DNA of 64,000 bases, from positions 5,291,544 through 5,355,543 of the forward strand of contig OX465592.1 of the NCBI GenBank assembly GCA_950022655.1, read 5' to 3'. The notes beneath the pieces are model-generated. The model saw only the letters and a list, made by a program, of their open reading frames with translations. It ran no database searches and was not told the DNA's origin. This document shows positions 59,401-64,000 of the stretch, piece by piece (position 1 is the first letter of the stretch; each line of letters opens with the position of its first letter). A program made the position numbers and the translations under genes. This DNA comes from Alentia gelatinosa. Its lineage: Eukaryota > Annelida > Polychaeta > Phyllodocida > Polynoidae.

Positions 59401-62400
59401 GTGTGTTTTTTGTTTCAGAGCCCATTCGGGTGACTAAGTACACGTACACAGACGGTGTATACCTCTCGGAGAACGGGCTCAAATTGATCCAGGACATCCA
59501 GCCCAACATGCCCGAGAAGAAACGCCAGCGGAGGAAGCGGGGGCCGTGCGTGATGCCGCTGGGCAAGGAAAAGTCGCTCGACGGGGCCGAGGAGGATGAG
59601 ACCAAGACAGGTGCGTGCCCGCTCTCCGCTCTGTGCCTGTCGCGTAGAGTAGTGCCTTGGGTTTAGAAATCTCAACTTTTCTTCAAATTTCAAAGAGGGC
59701 AGCTTTCCACTTTTCCATAAAAACCCCTGTTTTCATTTTCAGTAAATACAATTATTTCTCCTTGTGTAAAACAAAGATAATTTTAATTGAGCCTCATTCA
59801 CGCCAATGAATAGAACCTCCTGCAGACCCTCAGTCCCATGCCGTGGCCAACGCTGACATGGTTTCCACAGTTTCTCTGAGGTGGCAAATTCCACATGAAA
59901 AATATTTCCATTTTTTTCCTGACCCCAACTAACATTCCTCAACATCTGTGCCATAAGCTACACTTATAGAAGCCCAAACTAGAAACGTAATTATAGGACG
60001 AGATAAAAGTGTGTTGAAGTGTGTGAGATTGTAACGGTGAACGTGTGTCTTCAGAAGCAGGAGAGATGAAGGAGCTGGAGGAGGGAGAGGTGCCTCCGGG
60101 CGTCGAGAAACCGCTCGAGAAGAAGAAGCGAGTATGGAAGCGAACTGGAGTTGGTAAGTACACGCAACTACATCTAAGATGAATAAAGACAGATGTATAC
60201 CTCTCTAGTAAAATTATTGCTGAAAAGATATTTTAAAATATTAAGAAAGTAGTAGGAAATACTTGATACAAAGCAGCAATGGTGTATACCATATTGGTGT
60301 ATAAGAAAAAGTAGAAATTAGAGGTCTGACACTCAAGACTTCAATTAAGAAGTTAAATGTAAAGAGAATGGACTTGAGGTAAACAGGCAGGTCAAGTATA
60401 AGATTGAGAAACGGAGATATTTAGATTTGATTGAGTTGATGTTTCTATGATGTTCGTTCTGGGTTTGCAGGCATCGGTGGCTTCATGGCGAGGAAAAAGA
60501 GCACGACGCGCCAGCCAATTGTGAACCCAGCTAAAGCGTTGATGTCCTCACTGCCTGTTCAAGCACTGAAACCCGGCGAGCCAGGTAAGTGGTTACCAGG
60601 ATACTATATACCATACAATGTATTACTGCCCATACAATCACTGAAGCCTAGTTAGCCTAGTCACCACAATATTATAAACTGAACAATAAATCACTGCCCG
60701 TGCAGGCGCTGAAACCTGGTGAGCCCGGTAAGCGGTCACCATGATACTATAAACCGTAGAATATATCACTAGCCCGGTAAGTGGTCAGGAGGACACTGTA
60801 AACCGTATGGTGTTTTGCCAGTAATTTGCATTACAATAGGGAATTTCAGCTTGCTTTTACATAATGTAAAATAGATATAAAAAGGCGTGTGTAGTAAGAA
60901 CACTGTGATGATACTTTTACGCCGACAGGTGAGGAGAAGATGGAGGAGGTGAGCACGGAGGCAGTGAAGAAACCCCGCAAACCGCGCCAAATCAGGAAAA
61001 AGTCGCAGATCGAAGACACGTATCCAAACTACATCCAGGAGGGCTTCTTCGGCAAGGTAGTCCTCGACAAGAGCAAGGTGGCGAAGGGCACCATGTTCGA
61101 CCTGCCCTCAGATGACGACAAAGCAGCCACCACGTCGCCAGCAGCCAAGAGCACCGTGGAACGCGGTGATGTCATCAACTTCCAGGAGTCGCCCAAGGAG
61201 GACCTCGACAAGGACAAGGACATCGGTGAGTGACTCGTTGACCTTCACATAATCTAGCCTCATTGTGATGAACTTTTTACGTAAATGATGATTGACGACT
61301 ACTACCAAGGAGTTAACCCAATGTCTGCAGCATGCAAATCCTGGTATGCACTTGAAACTTAAGCTGGCTATGCCATATTCAAGTAATGATGTTCTTCTAA
61401 CTGATAAGTCAATATCTGGAAACATAATGGTTGTGTTTTAATGTAGACTAATGATGGATATATTTGTTGTTTGCAAATACAGAAGACATCGCGGATTTGC
61501 TTCGAGAGGAAGATTTACCGGACCTGCAGGGAATGCTGCGAGACCTCAGCTCCCTGGACATGACAGGTGAGTTGTGTAACTGACGACCAGTGGTATCTCG
61601 TGTCTCAATTATCTTTATCATGTTTATGTCTCGATTTCACTCGGGGAATTATTGACAATTATGAACAAAACTAAGGGTACTAATAGTATTTTCTTTGATT
61701 AGATCTTATTTAGTAACTGATATCAGCAGAGTAGGTAATGTTGGCATGCTGTTATGTTGAGTATACAGTACCGGTGTGAATGACAGCTACAGATAATTCG
61801 TTGTCCAGTGAGAATGACCAGTGGTATCAGAGGAAAAATAGGATGGGCAAGTAGTGTTAGATGACTTGTGTATTAGATAAGTAGACTCTATACATTATCC
61901 CTCGAGAAGAAGAATTCTAACTTCCTTCTTGAATGCTGCGCGCGATGGGTGAGTTTCCACTTAGCCAATCCTCTTTTTCCAGTGAGTGACGTCAATGGCC
62001 ATGAAAACATCGCCAATGTTGTGCACAGTAGATCTAGCACTGGAAATGTGATGCGTGGTACAAATAATGATAAAACAATTTGTACACATCACATCTGTGT
62101 GCCAGTCTCAAAGAGACGGCACAAAATGTACATCACTTAACGGAAACAGTTAAAATAGTATGATTCGGTAAGGTGGAAACTGGGCCACTTGGTGTCACAG
62201 TGTATTGGAGTAGATTTTCCCAATTGTGGTTGTTTTCCGACTACAGGCGATGTGACCAGAAAATCTGCACATCACAATTGTGTGGTTGTTTTCTGACCCA
62301 GTGGTGGTTTTCTGACTGTGGTTTTCTGACTCCAGGTGATGTGCCCGGAGAATCCGCAGAGCCCGCCGTCTCCAACAGTGACGTGTCCAACATGGACCTG

Positions 62401-64000
62401 GACATCAAACTGTCGTCGAATGACCTGAAGGCAGTCGTCGACATGTTCAAAGGCGATGTGGGAGCGGAGAATATTGACCAGCTCAGCGCGCCCGGCCCCT
62501 CCGGTCAGTCACGCTCTCTCATTCAAATTGTCAATTATATATATGTTACTTGGCAGTATAAGAAGTCGAATTATCAAATAATAAAGTACTAATCATTTGA
62601 TGTACAGGTGAAGCAAATGAACCAATGATTCTAGTAATAAATTGATTGTAAACTAAATATTAATTTACAAAGTATTGAATATATTTAAAGTGGGTATGGG
62701 ATTTCCCGATTTTCTTTTTTTGGCGTTCCTAGGGTTATTCTTGAGATCAATGTAAATCCGAGGAGAAAATAAATTAACAAAAAGGACAGTTTAGCTCTCA
62801 GCTAAATTTAGAATTCTCCTACAATAGCTACAAACACCGGCAGCCTTTTTTTTCCGTGTTTTTTTTGGTTTTTTAAAAAATTATTTTCGAATCCTATTCC
62901 TGCCAAAAACTCTCGTACGTATTGGGTTGAATTGTCAAGTTTTGTCATTAATCTCTATCTTGTTTTCAGGTGAAGGCTCTTTTCCACTGCCGAACTTACC
63001 AACATCATTGCCAGGTCAAGGTCATCCACAGCTCCCAAGTCCAGGTCAGCCACGAATGACCTTGCCAGGTCAAAGCCCCATGATGCCCACACAGCCACTT
63101 CCAGGTCCTGTTGTCCCAAATCAAGGACTCCAGGGTCCGGGTCAGCCAGGTCAAGGTCAAGGTCATCCCGGGTCAGCACTTCCTGGTCCAGGACTTCCAG
63201 GTCAAGGTCATCCAGGTCATGGTCATATTGGCGTTCTCCAAGGTCAGACCGGGGATGACCCGCAGCAGGGTACACCGGGAAGTTTGTCGCCATTCAGTTT
63301 GTCGTCACCGTCACACGGTCACTTCCCGGCTAATGAGTTTGCAAAGTAAGTGACATCATGTTTGTGTTATGGTGCTAGCCACCTGGCTGTTCCGACATTA
63401 ATAAACAGTATAAACTGTCCCTGCTGATATATCTTCAGACATGCTGGTAGAAATAGAAACTGCCCCTTCTGATATATTGTGAAAACATGACGTGGCTATA
63501 TGCTACTCCCTTAGTGATGCTACCTTCAATGGCAGTTATTAGAACAGTCCCTAACAACTGTAACCATGGTGCACTGTCAGCTGTGACATCATAGTGTCAG
63601 CAACCGTCTCCCCATTGTCTCTATAGTGGTCTATGGAGACTTCACAGTCATAAACTCTGATTTTACAATAGGATATTATGATAAAGTTTGAGATGACAAA
63701 CCTAAGGGAAGGAAAACCAAAGGTTTTGCAATGCTCTGCTCATCAGGCATCTTAATCAGCTTGGAGGGTTGTGTCAAGGTGTCAGATCCTTTGATGTCGA
63801 CGTATGCTGGCATTCTGGGTTATGTTAACTGATGATATATCGTCTGCCGAGCTGGTAGAAGTACAAAATTAGTAATAAATGTTATGGTGGACATTTTCTG
63901 AAACTTGTGTCTTGTTTTCACAGCCACTCTCCGTTCCCCGAGGCAGGCCCTGGTAGCGGTGTGTGGCCACAGGCCGGGCCCGCTGGTCCGGGGATGGGCC
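39698..64000 (+). CDS. KMT2C/D: KMT2C/KMT2D (MLL3/MLL4) histone H3K4 methyltransferase, N-terminal part, 3'-partial
   Basis: Twenty-eight exons give about 1,733 codons before the window ends. They are 39698-40458, 41210-41670, 42209-42290, 42693-42804, 43134-43246, 44265-44404, 45341-45450, 45979-46083, 46671-46728, 50640-50817, 51925-52039, 52770-52960, 53269-53362, 54366-54471, 55070-55395, 55899-55997, 56589-56780, 57377-57558, 58151-58315, 58841-59043, 59419-59610, 60055-60153, 60471-60584, 60929-61225, 61483-61566, 62336-62503, 62970-63345 and 63924-64000+. Every junction is GT-AG and phase-consistent. The order AT-hook, extended PHD1, PHD cluster, AT-hook linker, second PHD cluster, then GIGGFM and YIQEGFFGK blocks is that of vertebrate KMT2C/D. 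The absence of a CXXC domain separates it from KMT2A/B. C versus D cannot be decided, as expected for a pre-duplication single gene. In animals the enzyme mono-methylates H3K4 at enhancers in a COMPASS-like complex with UTX. The SET, FYRN/FYRC and HMG regions lie past the edge. Confidence 0.95.
40496..40600 (+). mobile_element. SINE 3'-end fragment in KMT2C/D intron
   Basis: TCACATAGATTCGGCCACCA, GTTGTGGTGTAAAAGAACCT and GACGTTAAATCAATCCAACC match the 3' third and CCAA tail of the SINE at 37563-37895. Confidence 0.8.
40800..41205 (+). repeat. Tandem array rich in CACGTG E-boxes, adjacent to the exon 2 acceptor
   Basis: Irregular repeats of TACCACGTGACTGGTCACTG and GACCACGTGACTG. I count about 17 CACGTG hexamers in 400 bp, most as CCACGTGAC, the palindromic site of bHLH-zipper factors (USF, MITF/TFE, MYC). 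The array ends at GACTGTTCCTCACGCAG, the acceptor of exon 41210. It could be regulatory or simply a minisatellite. Confidence 0.85.
41880..42105 (+). repeat. Dispersed repeat family D, copy 2
   Basis: CCTTGTGTAAAAAGAGATAA, AGACCCTCAGCCCCATGCTG, CCGAGGCAGCAATTTCCACT and CCCAACTGACATCCCTGAGT as in the other copies. A partial third copy lies at 42385-42515. Confidence 0.75.
42209..46728 (+). CDS. KMT2C/D: KMT2C/D exons 3-9: first extended PHD (ePHD1)
   Basis: Exons 42209-42290, 42693-42804, 43134-43246, 44265-44404, 45341-45450, 45979-46083 and 46671-46728. The module starts with CAFCNCGEKSLLGQGELTRY (residues ~439-458), then a basic linker, VDELSMVGYSEDTDVNLVFE and HTWAHHCCAAWSEGV (the C2HC part). 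It continues with KCSYCRRYGATIMCRDSKCD, RMYHYPCASGSGCFQ and LLCPYH, completing the PHD zinc ligands. All Cys/His positions expected for ePHD1 are present. In vertebrates ePHDs contribute to chromatin and partner binding. Confidence 0.94.
43250..43990 (+). repeat. C-rich minisatellite (CCGCCCTGTACTGCCC type)
   Basis: About 740 bp built from CCCTGTAC, CGCCCTGCCC and CCCCATCC words, starting within 10 bp of the exon 5 donor (43247). C-runs lie near 43553-43566 and 43949-43957. Strand-asymmetric C/G content could favour R-loops or G-quadruplexes on the template strand. Confidence 0.88.
44915..45355 (+). repeat. Splice-junction tandem array (acceptor type), KMT2C/D intron 6
   Basis: About nine units of ~59 or ~41 bp precede exon 45341. 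Each has TGTTGTGTCTTGTTCGCAG followed by GTCATACGTGGGCTCACCAC, the true exon's first bases (some units shortened to GTCATACACGGGCCC). The real acceptor is the last. Several units keep CAG or TAG plus the pyrimidine tract and are credible decoy acceptors. Confidence 0.92.
46038..46615 (+). repeat. 116-bp splice-junction tandem array (donor type), KMT2C/D intron 8
   Basis: Five copies at exactly 116-bp spacing (CATGTACCAC at 46041, 46157, 46273, 46389, 46505). The first is the true end of exon 8 (45979-46083). Each copy repeats the last ~45 exon bases (ACCCATGTGCGTCCGGCAGC, GGGTGCTTCCAG) plus donor GTAGGTC and ~70 bp of intron. The copies are nearly identical, so the expansion is recent or homogenised. 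Reading through the first donor meets TAA at 46132. Confidence 0.95.
47205..47578 (+). repeat. 19-bp minisatellite, ~19 units
   Basis: Units are GGGCGGTTCTGACAGTGCC and GGGCGTGTCTGACAGTGCC in irregular order, in KMT2C/D intron 9. A degenerate trace (GATCATTCTGACACTGCCGG) is at 46862. Confidence 0.93.
48480..49440. promoter_or_regulatory. GC- and CpG-rich intragenic segment with long G and C runs, KMT2C/D intron 9
   Basis: Contains GATGGCGGAC, CGGCAGACGGGGCGGGGG and CAACGCGCGCCATTCGGTCG, two copies of ACAGTTCGGCAGA (48602, 48681), G-runs at 48979-48992 and 49027-49049, and a C-run at 49201-49226. TGACGTCAC-type motifs end it (49425-49433). Composition resembles a CpG-island-like internal promoter or enhancer inside a 3.9-kb intron. 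No coding exon was recognised. Confidence 0.35.
49762..49995 (+). mobile_element. tRNA-derived SINE, head-truncated copy in KMT2C/D intron 9
   Basis: CACTGGACTCGTAATCCCAA, B box GGTTTGAGTCCC, GATTTACTGCTATATCAAAG, AAGTAAAAGAACAGTTACCT and GTAAATGTGTAGGGATTAGA follow the SINE order. The A box is lost. Confidence 0.78.
50035..50605 (+). repeat. ~50-bp minisatellite before exon 10
   Basis: About eleven units of GACCTTGCGCTGACCTTGTT, TCAGTTAGGAGTGAGTAAGG and GTAATGAGACC. Each has a GTGAGTAAG that resembles a 5' splice site. It ends about 35 bp before the acceptor at 50639. Confidence 0.88.
50640..53362 (+). CDS. KMT2C/D: KMT2C/D exons 10-13: first PHD-finger cluster
   Basis: Exons 50640-50817, 51925-52039, 52770-52960 and 53269-53362 (residues ~648-840). 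PHD: CVVCDRPGEISEQLFCTSCG, QHYHGTCLD, WQCPECKIC. Next PHD: CRQPGDDNKMLVCDTCDKGY, HTFCLRPVM, WKCKNCRIC. Then a zinc-binding CGDCGSRTPG...CPLCGK segment and a final PHD with CNYCKKYVHAACDP and YVCVVCKN. The order and spacing copy vertebrate KMT2C. Exon 12 (52770) is preceded by an acceptor-type splice-junction array. Confidence 0.95.
51600..51830 (+). repeat. ~93-bp tandem repeat, three copies, KMT2C/D intron 10
   Basis: TCACTATGTAAGCATCGCGT, TAGTGAGGCACCATGATCTT and ACTGGTGGAGAACCCTTCTC repeat from about 51610, 51703 and 51798. Confidence 0.8.
52190..52792 (+). repeat. Splice-junction tandem array (acceptor type), KMT2C/D intron 11
   Basis: About ten ~58-bp units before exon 52770. Each contains CTTTTCTTGTTCCTCACAG then AACTGTCGAATCTGTGGAGA, about 20 bases of the true exon, then TATTGAATATGACGATGA. 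Copies near 52316 and 52374 keep 25 bases of intron-exon context almost intact. In later copies the exon part shortens to AATGTTGAATCATTGGAG. Confidence 0.92.
53810..54350 (+). repeat. ~41-bp minisatellite, KMT2C/D intron 13
   Basis: About eleven units of TTAGACACATACAGGCATTA and TTGACGAGTGAAAGCCC. Interrupted at 54138-54250 by T-runs and a segment (TTTATTTAGACTGGAGAGTC) also seen at 36482-36510. Ends near the acceptor at 54365. Confidence 0.85.
54366..55997 (+). CDS. KMT2C/D: KMT2C/D exons 14-16: acidic/Ser linker and AT-hook-like basic region
   Basis: Exons 54366-54471, 55070-55395 and 55899-55997 (residues ~841-1017). An acidic, Met/Ser-rich low-complexity linker (SISMDIDLSALDMGMSQLPS) leads into GKPGMGKPGMGKKKLGVGRPR. 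Exon 16 continues GRGIGPGKKRCRPGPTGDKK and RGPKPKRGRGDLD. The AT-hook core GRPRGRG is formed only across the exon 15/16 junction. Vertebrate KMT2C has a comparable GRGSGFPGKRRPRG stretch here. Confidence 0.88.
55480..55715 (+). repeat. Dispersed repeat family D, copy 4
   Basis: CCTTGTGTAAGACAAAGATA, CCACAGACCCCCGGCACTAC, CTGAGGCAGCAAATTCCACC and CCCAACTGACATCCCTGA. A short trace (CCTCTGAGGCAGTTAATTCC) is at 56068. Confidence 0.75.
56326..56408. repeat. (TA)n microsatellite, KMT2C/D intron 16
   Basis: About 80 bp of uninterrupted TA/AT. Confidence 0.97.
56589..59043 (+). CDS. KMT2C/D: KMT2C/D exons 17-20: second PHD-finger cluster
   Basis: Exons 56589-56780, 57377-57558, 58151-58315 and 58841-59043 (residues ~1018-1264). 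PHD: CKSCGSYGRGEEGRLITCTQ, CGQCFHPYC, GWRCLDC. PHD: CEGCGKPHDEGRLILCDVCD, ISYHIYCLDPPL, WKCKWC. Then CITCGATTPGTGCQW, CPICTQMYREEELIIQCLHC, DRWVHAACD and YNCIFCRP. In vertebrate KMT2C/D this cluster is reported to bind histone H4 tails. Exon 20 ends with a Pro-rich tail (about 30 residues). Confidence 0.95.
56765..57200 (+). repeat. ~105-bp splice-junction tandem array (donor type), KMT2C/D intron 17
   Basis: Four to five diverged units begin at the end of exon 17. True junction: GCCGACGTCAAG/GTAGTAAGC. Copies: GTTGACTTCAAGGTAGTACG (56870), GTTGACATCAAGGCAGTACT (56976), GTTGACATCAGTGTAATGCA (57080). The rest of the unit (ACTCTACTCCGGCGACTTGG, GCTGCTTCCCACATCGGG) is intronic. Confidence 0.85.
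58305..58850 (+). repeat. ~29-bp splice-junction tandem array (acceptor type), KMT2C/D intron 19
   Basis: About 17 units of GGTTGATTTATGTCGTAG then GTGGGTGATA fill the intron. The final unit is the real acceptor: TTTATGTCGTAG/ATGGGTGCACG. The exon 19 end (CTGCGACCGGTAAG) is also copied once as CTGCGACTGGTGAT at 58341-58355, so material from both intron ends is present. Confidence 0.9.
59419..61566 (+). CDS. KMT2C/D: KMT2C/D exons 21-25: conserved linker blocks
   Basis: Exons 59419-59610, 60055-60153, 60471-60584, 60929-61225 and 61483-61566 (residues ~1265-1526). YTYTDGVYLSENGLKLIQDI corresponds to the vertebrate TYTQDGVCLTESG block. KKRVWKRTGV then GIGGFMARKKS matches GIGGFMVRQRS. EDTYPNYIQEGFFGKVVLDK matches ETFPAYLQEAFFGKDLLD. 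An acidic EDIADLLREEDLPDLQGM helix follows. All exon 3' ends here are phase 1, an unusually uniform run that would allow in-frame skipping of most single exons. Confidence 0.92.
59695..59945 (+). repeat. Dispersed repeat family D, copy 5
   Basis: CCTTGTGTAAAACAAAGATA, CAGACCCTCAGTCCCATGCC, CTGAGGTGGCAAATTCCACA and CCCAACTAACATTCCTCA. Confidence 0.75.
60560..60800 (+). repeat. Splice-junction tandem repeat (donor type), KMT2C/D intron 23
   Basis: The end of exon 23 (CACTGAAACCCGGCGAGCCAG/GTAAGTGG) is repeated downstream as GCGCTGAAACCTGGTGAGCC plus GGTAAGCGGTCACC near 60700-60740. More diverged copies are at 60638-60660 and 60765-60790. The unit is about 65-70 bp, includes GATACTATAAACCGT, and at least two copies keep GTAAG donors. 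Confidence 0.85.
62210..62365 (+). repeat. Duplicated acceptor of KMT2C/D exon 26
   Basis: GACTACAG/GCGATGTGACCAGAAAATCT (AG ending 62246) is a diverged copy of the true GACTCCAG/GTGATGTGCCCGGAGAATCC (exon start 62336), about 89 bp apart. Partial GGTTTTCTGACT units lie between. Use of the upstream copy stays open for about 16 codons and then meets a TGA. Confidence 0.85.
62336..64000 (+). CDS. KMT2C/D: KMT2C/D exons 26-28 (last truncated by the window)
   Basis: Exons 62336-62503, 62970-63345 and 63924 to the edge (residues ~1527-1733). Acidic DLDIKLSSNDLKAVVDMFKG is followed by a Pro/Gly/Gln-rich stretch of repeated PGQ, PGQGHP and PGPGLPGQ, then NHSPFPEAGPGSGVWPQAG. Vertebrate KMT2C/D is also Pro/Gln-rich here, ahead of the HMG box. 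The GlnGly(Gln)GlyHis codons create rows of AGGTCA on the + strand. Confidence 0.87.

Noticed and set aside
39698..64000. KMT2A/KMT2B (MLL1/2) as the identity of the second gene
   Set aside because: There is no CXXC zinc finger. The PHD clusters, CAFCNCGEKS...GQGEL block and GIGGFM block are specific to the KMT2C/D type.

Overview
This is animal nuclear DNA with spliced genes (GT-AG introns, conserved exons of about 60-760 bp) in a setting crowded with minisatellites, microsatellites and small transposons. Two protein-coding genes are clearly recognisable, both on the + strand. The first is the 3' and major part of an IQCB1 (NPHP5) orthologue, with 13 exons at 1388-15324. The second is the 5' part of a KMT2C/KMT2D (MLL3/MLL4) orthologue, with 28 exons from 39698 to the window edge. 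Reading frame and intron phase match across every junction I assembled. A single MLL3/4-type gene suggests an invertebrate lineage. The habit of building intronic minisatellites out of exon-intron junctions is, to my recollection, a described peculiarity of amphioxus (called 'mirages'). A cephalochordate (Branchiostoma-like) is therefore my best guess, at moderate confidence.

Layout. 1-1387: sequence upstream of the first recognisable IQCB1 exon; the N-terminal ~40 codons were not found. 1388-15324: IQCB1, with an alpha-helical N-terminal half, three IQ motifs and a conserved C-terminal tail ending in a real stop. 15325-16105: probable 3' UTR with polyadenylation signals. 16.1-36.9 kb: intergenic or unknown sequence made mostly of repeats. 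These include a MITE family with 'CCACCAACAC' termini, pogo/Tigger-like MITEs, foldback elements, tRNA-derived SINEs, a 395-bp CCAA microsatellite, and many minisatellites with unit lengths from 18 to about 125 bp. This stretch also holds paired CTCF-like motifs, a perfect RFX X-box in a GC-rich segment, and one unassigned protein-like reading frame on the minus strand. 36.9-37.2 kb: a GC-rich, CpG-rich, promoter-like segment with CRE and YY1-like motifs, the likely KMT2C/D promoter. 37.2-39.7 kb: a full-length SINE and two minisatellites, probably the first (5' UTR) intron. 39.7-64 kb: the KMT2C/D coding exons. These comprise a Pro/His-rich N-terminus with an AT-hook, the extended PHD1 module, a first PHD cluster, a basic AT-hook linker, a second PHD cluster, and then the conserved 'GIGGFM' and 'YIQEGFFGK' blocks. 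The SET domain lies beyond the window.

The two genes act separately. IQCB1 acts at the ciliary transition zone and centrosome with CEP290 and calmodulin. KMT2C/D is the enhancer H3K4 methyltransferase of a COMPASS-like complex. What links them here is genome structure: in at least nine introns across both genes, tandem arrays or duplications contain copies of the neighbouring splice junction together with a few to about 45 bases of exon, placing rows of decoy splice sites beside the true one. This is the most interesting pattern in the window.
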